This document shows, in pieces, positions 7,784 to 14,453 of a stretch of DNA of 45,138 bases. The stretch is from Phycisphaerae bacterium (GTDB lineage: Bacteria; Planctomycetota; Phycisphaerae; UBA1845; JAFGLZ01). The notes below the pieces were generated by a model. The model did not search any database and was not told the origin of the DNA. It saw nothing but the letters and a program-made list of their open reading frames with translations. The stretch's first letter is position 1. The number at the start of each line of letters is the position of its first letter. The translations under genes and the position numbers were made by a program. The DNA is taken from assembly GCA_016927755.1 (NCBI GenBank), contig JAFGLZ010000221.1, positions 1 through 45,138 of the forward strand, written 5' to 3'.

Positions 7784-9310
7784 ATGACCGGCGTCGGACC
7801 GCTGGACCGTGACACGCCGCCAGACCATGCCGCGAAGCGGCAACGCTGGGCCCGCCGGATCAGCATCTTCGTGACAACCGTCACCGTCGTGCCGCCGCTT
7901 GTGTGGTACGGATACGGCCGATACATGTCAAAGAGCCTGCAGCGGCAGATCGACGCGTATAAGGCCGCGGGACAGCCGATCCTTCCGGGGGATTTCGATC
8001 AACCGCCCGTGCCCGACGAGCGCAACGGCGCGCTAGCGATGCAACGGGCGGCCGAACTGCTCCGGCCCAACATGCGCGAGACGAACGAACTCGCCAGAGC
8101 ATTCATCGTCTCCCCCGAGACCATTGGCCAGCGGCGGGAAGAGGCGGCGGGCCTCATGGAGATCATCGCCGAGCCGCTGGCGATGGTGCGCAAGGCGCGA
8201 GGCTTGCCCGAGAGCGATTGGGGACTCCGCTTCCGCAGCCCGGTGATCTCGATCCCGCCCGATGTTGCGGACGTTCGTGCATTAGGCAGGGCCTTGGCGG
8301 TTGCGGCGCTGTGGCATCACTACAAAGCCGACGACGGTGAGGCGCTAGCCTGCGTTGGAGACCTGCTGGCGCTGGCCGGCCACGTCGACGGGCATTCGTC
8401 GTTGATCTTCCACCTTGTTTCCATCAGCTTCAGCGCTCTGGGCACGCAAAGCATCGAGGACATATCGTTCGACCTAAGAGTCTCCGAGAACGAACCCGCG
8501 GCGGGCGCCGCGGCTCGGGCCGCAACGCGGACTCAAGTGACCGGGCTCATTGTCGCGCTACTCGAGGAGGGCGCCGCGCGCGAGGGGCTGATCCGAGCGC
8601 TCTACAGCGAACGGATGCTGCTCCTTGACGCCGTCACGTGCATTATCAACGGGAATACGGATCTCGATTTTGCGGGCGACGGCTCGAAACGTCCTCTTGG
8701 CCTGCAGGACAAGAGGGCGATCCGCCTTGCGAGGCCAGTATTTCGTTGGGATGCGCTCCGGATGCTCCGCTTCGCGACGGGTTGGGTTGAGGCGGCGGGC
8801 GAGGGGACCTGGCCGGCGCTCAAGGCGATGACTCCGCCTGCGGGGGAGGTTACGTCGTCGTTCGGTATCCTGACACGGTGCGTCGGGGCGAGCCTCCTGT
8901 GGCAATACGATCGGATCTGCCTTCTACACTTCCGAGGTCTCGCCTTGCGTCGGATGGCCGCGACGGCCCTGGCGATTCGGCTGTACGAGCTCGACCACGG
9001 GCATCGGCCCAAGGTGCTCGAAGCCCTCGTCCCGAAGTATCTGCCCGCCGTGCCCGACGACCCGTTTGCCGCCGATGGCCGGAAGATCGGATACCGACCC
9101 GACGCCACGCCGCCGGTCATCTACAGCATCAACAGCGACGGCGTGGACGACGGGGGCGCGTTCGCGATTCACGAGAAGGGCCACCTCGACCAGGACGCCA
9201 AGGATCTGCCCTTCTTCCTCAACGGCGACCGCCCGCGCGTGCAGGAGCCCACAAGCCGCCCCGGCCCCACGACGACCTCGCGAAAGGCCGACGAGAGACC
9301 GCCGAAATGA
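7784..9310 (+). CDS. X1: unrecognised single-pass membrane protein of a local paralogue family
   Basis: A 508-residue protein of a family I cannot name. It has a short charged N-terminus, one membrane helix (about 25-45, ISIFVTTVTVVPPLVWYGYG), and then a long, mostly helical region that should be extracytoplasmic. The C-terminal 110 residues carry the most conserved block: RMAATALAIRLYELDHGHRP, LVPKYLPAVPDDPF, YRPDATPPVIYSINSDGVDDGG. This block recalls the end of type II pseudopilins (Asp-Pro, then Tyr-Ser, then an acidic Gly-Asp calcium loop), but the resemblance is only to the eye. ATG 7784 is chosen for its strong GGAGGAGG; a TTG at 7760 is less likely. It overlaps X2 by ATGA, so the pair is probably coupled. 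Confidence 0.75.
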   Translation: MTGVGPLDRDTPPDHAAKRQRWARRISIFVTTVTVVPPLVWYGYGRYMSKSLQRQIDAYKAAGQPILPGDFDQPPVPDERNGALAMQRAAELLRPNMRETNELARAFIVSPETIGQRREEAAGLMEIIAEPLAMVRKARGLPESDWGLRFRSPVISIPPDVADVRALGRALAVAALWHHYKADDGEALACVGDLLALAGHVDGHSSLIFHLVSISFSALGTQSIEDISFDLRVSENEPAAGAAARAATRTQVTGLIVALLEEGAAREGLIRALYSERMLLLDAVTCIINGNTDLDFAGDGSKRPLGLQDKRAIRLARPVFRWDALRMLRFATGWVEAAGEGTWPALKAMTPPAGEVTSSFGILTRCVGASLLWQYDRICLLHFRGLALRRMAATALAIRLYELDHGHRPKVLEALVPKYLPAVPDDPFAADGRKIGYRPDATPPVIYSINSDGVDDGGAFAIHEKGHLDQDAKDLPFFLNGDRPRVQEPTSRPGPTTTSRKADERPPK

Positions 9311-10851
9311 CGGAGGATGGAACCCATCCCGAATCGACCGAAACCGTCCCGATCCCGCCGCGCTTCTGGTGGCTCAAGCGGATCGGCGTCGTTGTGGTCA
9401 TCTGGCTTGTCGCGCTGGTGGGGCTGCGCGCTTGGTGGGGGTATGAGGCCGGGCGACGGCTGCAGGTGGAGATCGACTGTCTTCGCGCCGCCGGCGGGCC
9501 CGTCGAGGTCCAGGACTTCGCCCCGCCGCCGCTGCCGGATGCGGAGAACGCGGCGCCGCTGTACGACCGGGTTGGGCGGATGCTCGCAGGTCTCGAGGCC
9601 GAGCAGGTTGAGCTGTACGGCGGGATGCGATTCTGGGATGAGGTCGTTTCGGGAAGCCCCAACGAGGTCCGCGAGCTCCTGGTGGCCACGGCCGAGGCCC
9701 GATCGCTCACCCGGAAGGCGCGGTCGCTTCCGTCCGCGGGTTGGGGGGCGCCTCTGCGGGGCGCGCCCACGGTGTTGAACCGCCTCGCACAGGCTCGCCA
9801 TCTGGCCAAGCTGCTGGCCCTGGTGGTCCTGTACGACCATTCGATCGGCAACGATGCCGACGCGGTCGAAACGCTTGCCGACATCTTCGCTCTGGCTCGA
9901 CATACGGATCGGCGCCCGAAGATGCTCAATCATCTTGTCGCGGCGTCGCTCAACCAGCTCAGTGCACGGACGATTGAGGATATCAGCGCGACGCTCGAGA
10001 TCGCGGGGGGCGCGCCAGTGAGCGGCGCTCGCCCGGCCCCGGCCTCGCGTGAAGCGGTTGGGCGCCTCATCGTGGAGATCCTCGATGAGGGTTCCGTGGC
10101 GCAGCGGTTCGGGTTTGTCTGGACGTGTCTCGGCGAGCGGGCGGTGGATATCGAGGCCGCCAAGGCGTTTGGCTTCGGATCGTCGGGTGTGGCGCCGGTT
10201 TCGCTCAGCAGTCTCGTGAACACGTTCCCCGGGCTGCTCGGTCCGGTGGCGCAACTGAATCTCATCAGGATCATTCGACGTGAGACGCGATGGATCGAAG
10301 CAGCGGAGCCGTTAACGTGGCCGGCGTTCGCGCCGCGAAGTATACCACCGTCCGCGCCACCGAGCTTCCCGCCGTCGCCGCCGAGCTACTCGGTCTGGGA
10401 GTCCCTGTCGCGCCCGTTCCGCTATATGGAGACCTTCGCCGACAGCGCCGGACGGCAGCATCGCAGCGCGGCCTCCATGACGCGCATGGCGGCGATCGCA
10501 CTGGCGATTCGGCTGTATGCGATCGATCATGGGCGCCGGCCGGAGCGACTCGGTGAGCTCGTGCCTGAGTATCTCGCGTCGATCCCCAATGATCCCTATG
10601 CCTCGACGCTGAGGAACATAGGCTACCGGCCCGAGGGCACGCCGCCCGTCCTCTACAGCGTCAACCTCGACGGCGTCGATGACGGCGGCAAGTTCGTGCT
10701 CAATGCGTACGGGTTCATTGACCATTACGCCGCCGATCTCGTGCTCTTCCTCGACGGGGATCGCCGCCGCCACGAGCAGAGGGGATCGACATCCCTGCCA
10801 ACTTCGGCGAAACACGAAGCGAGCACTTCTCACCCGACGTCAGCGAAGTGA
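9307..10851 (+). CDS. X2: unrecognised single-pass membrane protein, paralogue of X1 and X3
   Basis: A 514-residue paralogue. The N-terminus IPPRFWWLKRIGVVVVIWLV closely matches X3 (IPPRLRWLKRIGVGTIALIV), so X2 and X3 look closer to each other there than to X1. A membrane helix at about 22-42 is followed by a helical extracytoplasmic region and a Pro/Ser-rich insert at about 340-365 (PRSIPPSAPPSFPPSPPSY). The family end block is present: MAAIALAIRLYAIDHGRRPE, LVPEYLASIPNDPY, YRPEGTPPVLYSVNLDGVDDGG. The ATG overlaps the X1 stop as ATGA. A longer frame upstream (from 8878) runs through X1 and is a shadow. Its 3' end overlaps the convergent Y1 gene by 12 bases. Function unknown. Confidence 0.75.
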   Translation: MTEDGTHPESTETVPIPPRFWWLKRIGVVVVIWLVALVGLRAWWGYEAGRRLQVEIDCLRAAGGPVEVQDFAPPPLPDAENAAPLYDRVGRMLAGLEAEQVELYGGMRFWDEVVSGSPNEVRELLVATAEARSLTRKARSLPSAGWGAPLRGAPTVLNRLAQARHLAKLLALVVLYDHSIGNDADAVETLADIFALARHTDRRPKMLNHLVAASLNQLSARTIEDISATLEIAGGAPVSGARPAPASREAVGRLIVEILDEGSVAQRFGFVWTCLGERAVDIEAAKAFGFGSSGVAPVSLSSLVNTFPGLLGPVAQLNLIRIIRRETRWIEAAEPLTWPAFAPRSIPPSAPPSFPPSPPSYSVWESLSRPFRYMETFADSAGRQHRSAASMTRMAAIALAIRLYAIDHGRRPERLGELVPEYLASIPNDPYASTLRNIGYRPEGTPPVLYSVNLDGVDDGGKFVLNAYGFIDHYAADLVLFLDGDRRRHEQRGSTSLPTSAKHEASTSHPTSAK

Positions 10852-11694
10852 GCCCAATATCAGGAAGACATAGCCGACCGAGAATAGCATAGCACACAGG
10901 ATCATTGCGCACGCGACCACGCAGGACAACGGCACCAAGAACCCCAAGACCCACACCCGCGCGAGATGTCCCTGCAGCAAGCGTCCTGCCAAACCGATGA
11001 GCCCCGCCAACCAAGTCACGGGGAGCAGAGCGCACATGAGAGCGCCCACGAGGACGACGAAAGCGACGACCATGTCCAGAATCGTGGCTTCGGCGTATGG
11101 GACGTTCAGCATCTCACGCGTCAAATAGCCGCCGATGGCCAGCGCCGCTCCCAACGGCAGCCACGCCAGCGGCGCGCAGGCGTAGTAGCTCAGCGCGATC
11201 GCCCGGTTCTGCTGCTCGATTGGCGCGGCACGTGGCTGCAGGAAGTAGCCGGGTATGCCCGTCATGGCGGCGAGTGAAAGCAGCACGCCGACGGCCACGG
11301 CAACGACGGGCCAGACCAGCTCGCGGGCCTCGACGATCGTCGGACCCAACGGCGACGTCGGCATAGCGTACAGGACCAACGCTAGAGCGAGAAACGGGAC
11401 GTACGCCAATGACACGGTCACCCTTCGGAATCGCTGCGCCGCGCGATAGTCCACCGGGCGGATCATCTCGTCGCAGAAGCGGCTCGTCCTCGACGTGACG
11501 AACCAGACCGTCCGCCAATACGCACGGATTCGCCCGATCTCGTCGCGATGCACCCAGGGGATTCGCGAGACGTGCAGCGTCGAACGATCGAACGCCTCCC
11601 CGCACTCGGGGCAGCGATCGTCCGCCAGCCCGCGAAGGTTGTACTGGCACCGCAGGCAGAACAGGTCGCCATCGATCGGCGCTTGGGCTGACAT
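10840..11694 (-). CDS. Y1: zinc-ribbon membrane protein
   Basis: A 284-residue protein with an N-terminal zinc ribbon (C13-x2-C16 ... C28-x2-C31) in the planctomycete-style context FCLRCQYNLRGL...RCPECGEAFD. About six hydrophobic segments follow from residue 75 to the end, with AIEQQNRAIALSYYACAPLAWLP in the middle. It resembles multi-pass proteins of Yip1 type, but I cannot assign a family. Start ATG 11694 is chosen because the ribbon begins a few residues later; the frame is open further upstream. A TATGAT box lies nine bases before this ATG. It is the same length as Y2 and clearly its paralogue. Each Y gene overlaps the 3' end of an X gene. Confidence 0.75.
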   Translation of the reverse strand: MSAQAPIDGDLFCLRCQYNLRGLADDRCPECGEAFDRSTLHVSRIPWVHRDEIGRIRAYWRTVWFVTSRTSRFCDEMIRPVDYRAAQRFRRVTVSLAYVPFLALALVLYAMPTSPLGPTIVEARELVWPVVAVAVGVLLSLAAMTGIPGYFLQPRAAPIEQQNRAIALSYYACAPLAWLPLGAALAIGGYLTREMLNVPYAEATILDMVVAFVVLVGALMCALLPVTWLAGLIGLAGRLLQGHLARVWVLGFLVPLSCVVACAMILCAMLFSVGYVFLILGSLR

Positions 11695-11703
11695 GACGCA
11701 GGC

Positions 11704-11709
11704 ATCATA
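11704..11709 (-). promoter_or_regulatory. Putative -10 box (TATGAT) of Y1, nine bases before the ATG
   Basis: TATGAT on the minus strand with the same spacing to the start as in Y2 (14355-14360). If used, the transcript would begin one to three bases before the ATG, making the mRNA nearly leaderless. Confidence 0.4.
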
Positions 11710-11736
11710 CCGCCTGCTGCCCCCGACGGCAGCGGT

Positions 11737-11838
11737 GGAAGGACGAAGTACGAAGGACAAAGGACGAAAAGGGAGAACGCACGGCGCAGTATGGAGTGCG
11801 AGCGGCCTGCCCCGGTGGGGCTTGACGCCGCTTTCTGT
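11737..11838. repeat. Dispersed intergenic repeat, copy B
   Basis: Matches copy A (7582-7682) over its whole length, with the middle GAACGCAC and the end GCGGCCTGCCCC / GGGGCTTGACGCCGCTTT conserved. It lies between the Y1 start and the X3 promoter. Confidence 0.75.
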
Positions 11839-11932
11839 GCGCTGCCAAGTCCTCCCCCCAATTGCCGATGCACGTGATCCGACGACTCCTCCGCCTACCG
11901 GCCCTCCAAGCGACTCGGCCGCCGCATCAGGC

Positions 11933-11938
11933 TACAAT
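11933..11938 (+). promoter_or_regulatory. Putative -10 box (TACAAT) of X3
   Basis: GCTACAAT about 92 bases before the X3 start, equivalent to the box in front of X1. Confidence 0.4.
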
Positions 11939-12030
11939 ACCCACATTGCTACGGGTGCACGGTCGCGTCTCACGGGCTGTGAGTACGGAACCCTCTGCGA
12001 CGACCGCGCCGCTGGATAGGCACCTGGACC

Positions 12031-13494
12031 ATGACGACGCATGAGGCCATGTCAGTACCGACCGAGGCCGTGCCGATCCCGCCGCGTCTTCGTTGGCTCA
12101 AGCGGATCGGCGTGGGAACCATCGCGCTGATCGTTCTCCTGATCGTGCATCGGTGGCTATGGGGGCTGTACGCGGATTCGGTGCTCGATGCCGAAACCGC
12201 GCGGCTCCAGCGTCTCCGGATGTCCGCTGCGCGCTCGCGATTCCGGTATGAGGCCGTTCCCCGTGAGAACAACGTTGTGCTGGCCATTGACCAAGCGGCT
12301 TTGGCCATGGCGCTGACGCCCGATCAGGCCAAGCTGCTCCGAGAGTTGGCCAAGCATCCGGACCGCTACGCGAGACGACGGGCGGAGATCCGGGGGCTCT
12401 TCGACACAACCACGGAGGCCCGCGGGTTAGCCGGACGGATCCGGCAATGCTCCCAAGCGGACTGGTCGGGCCTCTGGGAGGAACGCCCCGAGGCACTGTG
12501 GACGGGATATGCCTTGGGGCAAGACCTTGCGATGCTCCTGTGCGTCTCGGCCGTTCACCAGCACTGGCAGGGCGACGACGCCGGCGCGGTGCGGTCGATC
12601 CGCGACGCGCTGGCGATCGCGGCCGCGATGAATACGCCCGGCTCCGGCGTTAGGTCGATCGGATGCTTCCATGATGCCTTCGTCACGATTGAGATGATCT
12701 GCTCGGACTTGCGGATCGGCCGATCGGCGGACGGCGACGGAACCGGTTCGCATCCCGCGAGTCCCGAGATCATCCAGGAACTCGTCCGGCACCTCATGGA
12801 CGAGGAAGCATTCCGCGAGTCGGCGTTCGAGGTCTTTCTGCGCGTCCCCTACGGCTTCGTTGATAACTACGGCCGTTGGCTCGACGGGTCCAGCAGCGTG
12901 TTGTTCGGGCTCATTGACCCTCCCAGGAGCGTCTGTGATCGCGTTGCTCTTGGCATGATCACGCCGATGGCGAAGCTCGACGCGGCCCGAACGCTCCGAT
13001 ACCTCGTCGACTGGCTCGGTTTCGTACGACAGGGGCGCTGGCCTGATCTGCGCGAATGGCCGGAGGCAGAGGCGCCCGCTCTCCTGGGAATGGACCAGTG
13101 CGCCCGGCCGTTCTGGCGCCATCGCGAGGGTATTCCCCCGTACGTAAGCTGGTACTTCGTGGTCCTGTCCATGCGACGAATGGCGTGCCTCGCGTTGGCG
13201 ATCCGCCGGTACGAGCTAGACCGCGGACGTCGCCCCGAGGACCTGCAATCGTTGGTGCCTGCGTATCTGCCACACCTGCCCGAAGATCCATTCTCGCCGA
13301 AGGGTTGCCAGGTCCGATACCGTCCCGACGGCAGTCCGGCAGCACTCTACTGCATCGGCATGAACCGGACGGACGACGGCGGCCGGTTCTGCTCGAATGG
13401 AACTCGCCGGCAGTGCCCGGACCTCCCGTTCTTCCTGGATCGACACGGGAACTCCTTCCAGCGAGTCATCGAATGGCACACATGTTTCCCTTAG
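12031..13494 (+). CDS. X3: unrecognised single-pass membrane protein, paralogue of X1 and X2
   Basis: A 487-residue third member of the X family. The N-terminal motif IPPRLRWLKRIGV leads into a membrane helix (about 27-47), then a long helical region. The end block is MRRMACLALAIRRYELDRGRRPE, LVPAYLPHLPEDPF, VRYRPDGSPAALYCIGMNRTDDGGRF. The DGVDD of X1 and X2 has become NRTDD, so the last motif is degraded. The extracytoplasmic part has diverged most, consistent with a variable recognition region on a constant frame. ATG 12031 follows a weak ribosome-binding region. Its stop overlaps the stop of Y2 by four bases (TTAG). Function unknown. Confidence 0.75.
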   Translation: MTTHEAMSVPTEAVPIPPRLRWLKRIGVGTIALIVLLIVHRWLWGLYADSVLDAETARLQRLRMSAARSRFRYEAVPRENNVVLAIDQAALAMALTPDQAKLLRELAKHPDRYARRRAEIRGLFDTTTEARGLAGRIRQCSQADWSGLWEERPEALWTGYALGQDLAMLLCVSAVHQHWQGDDAGAVRSIRDALAIAAAMNTPGSGVRSIGCFHDAFVTIEMICSDLRIGRSADGDGTGSHPASPEIIQELVRHLMDEEAFRESAFEVFLRVPYGFVDNYGRWLDGSSSVLFGLIDPPRSVCDRVALGMITPMAKLDAARTLRYLVDWLGFVRQGRWPDLREWPEAEAPALLGMDQCARPFWRHREGIPPYVSWYFVVLSMRRMACLALAIRRYELDRGRRPEDLQSLVPAYLPHLPEDPFSPKGCQVRYRPDGSPAALYCIGMNRTDDGGRFCSNGTRRQCPDLPFFLDRHGNSFQRVIEWHTCFP

Positions 13495-14345
13495 GAAAGG
13501 CTCGCGACGAAGATCACGATGTAGATGACCACCGCCGGAATGACAAGGCAGGTGAGTAGGACCACCAGCCCCCAGAGGACCGGCACGAACGCGCCCATGT
13601 CGAACCCTCGGCGGACGCTCTTTGGAACGCGCATGGTCGCTAGTCGCATCAAGACCACCCAGCAGGGGGCCAGCAACAGAAGGCCCGCGGCCGTCCCCGT
13701 CACGCCCACCGGCAACCACGAGATGACCTGGAGCGTACCCATCTGCGTTGTTACGGAACCATGGAGGATACCTAGCGCGACGATGGCGAGCGCGGCGGGC
13801 ATCCATGCGAGCGGCGCGCAGGCATAGAGGCTCATAGCCACGGCGCGGTTCTGCAGGTCAACGGGCAGATGCCTGGGGTGCAGCAGCCAGGACGGCACGC
13901 CGGTGAGCCCGATCAGGCAAAAGAACAGCGACATCTGAACCAGCCCGAAAAGACCGATCGATACCGTGGGCGCGTCCAGGACGCCGTAGGCGATCGCCCA
14001 GCGTCTAAAGAGGAAGTGCATCGCCGGCCAGTACGCCAGAAGCAGCGCGATCTGCGCGTGGAGGATCGTAGTCCAGCGGAAGTGCTCGGCGGCCAGATAG
14101 CTGACCGGTCGCTGAAACTCGCGACAGAACTCGCCCGTCCGAAACACGACCAGCCAGACCGTCCGCCAGTAGGCGCGGAATCGGCCAACCTGTTTTCGGT
14201 GAACCCAGGGGATTCGCGAGACGTGCAGCGTCGTGCGGTCGAAGACCTCTCCGCACTCGGGGCAGCGATCGCCCTCGAGCCCGCGAAGGTTGTACTGACA
14301 CCGTGGGCAGAAGAGGTCGCCATCGATCGGCGCTTCGGTGGACAT
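13491..14345 (-). CDS. Y2: zinc-ribbon membrane protein, paralogue of Y1
   Basis: A 284-residue copy of Y1. The zinc ribbon (FCPRCQYNLRGL...RCPECGEVFD) and the following RTTLHVSRIPWVHR...GRFRAYWRTVW segment are nearly the same as in Y1, while the membrane part has drifted. The bases upstream of both start codons are also nearly the same (GGCGGTATGATGCC then the ATG), so the duplication included the promoter. ATG 14345 is chosen to match Y1; an open frame continues upstream. No function can be given. A zinc ribbon on a multi-pass membrane protein could serve assembly or sensing, but that is inference. Confidence 0.75.
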   Translation of the reverse strand: MSTEAPIDGDLFCPRCQYNLRGLEGDRCPECGEVFDRTTLHVSRIPWVHRKQVGRFRAYWRTVWLVVFRTGEFCREFQRPVSYLAAEHFRWTTILHAQIALLLAYWPAMHFLFRRWAIAYGVLDAPTVSIGLFGLVQMSLFFCLIGLTGVPSWLLHPRHLPVDLQNRAVAMSLYACAPLAWMPAALAIVALGILHGSVTTQMGTLQVISWLPVGVTGTAAGLLLLAPCWVVLMRLATMRVPKSVRRGFDMGAFVPVLWGLVVLLTCLVIPAVVIYIVIFVASLS

Positions 14346-14354
14346 GACCCGGGC

Positions 14355-14360
14355 ATCATA
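14355..14360 (-). promoter_or_regulatory. Putative -10 box (TATGAT) of Y2, nine bases before the ATG
   Basis: Identical box and spacing to the one before Y1; the shared GGCGGTATGATGCC supports it as the promoter core or as duplicated sequence. Confidence 0.4.
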
Positions 14361-14387
14361 CCGCCTGCTGCCCCCGAGGGCAGCAGC

Positions 14388-14420
14388 GGAAGGACGATGT
14401 ACGAACGACAAAAGGCGAAA
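14388..14420. repeat. Dispersed repeat, copy C (5' part only)
   Basis: GGAAGGACGATGTACGAACG and the next 13 bases match the start of copies A and B; the GC-rich 3' part is missing and the sequence then becomes unrelated. Confidence 0.55.
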
Positions 14421-14453
14421 CACTACGTAGTGGCGTACGGCAACTCGGGGGGT

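Larger units (their letters stand above)
11695..12030. other. Divergent control region between Y1 and X3
   Basis: From left to right: a TATGAT box for Y1 (minus strand), repeat copy B (11737-11838), a unique stretch, a TACAAT box for X3 (11933-11938) and about 90 bases of X3 leader with no strong Shine-Dalgarno sequence. No gene is seen here. Confidence 0.5.

Noticed and set aside
7544..7843. Minus-strand small frame in repeat copy A, with a similar one at 11463-11873
   Set aside because: The matching peptides (KAASSP-GAGR) come from the DNA repeat, not from a conserved protein.
8878..10851. A 657-codon frame with a longer N-terminus for X2
   Set aside because: The extra part overlaps X1 in another frame; the family start motif begins after ATG 9307.
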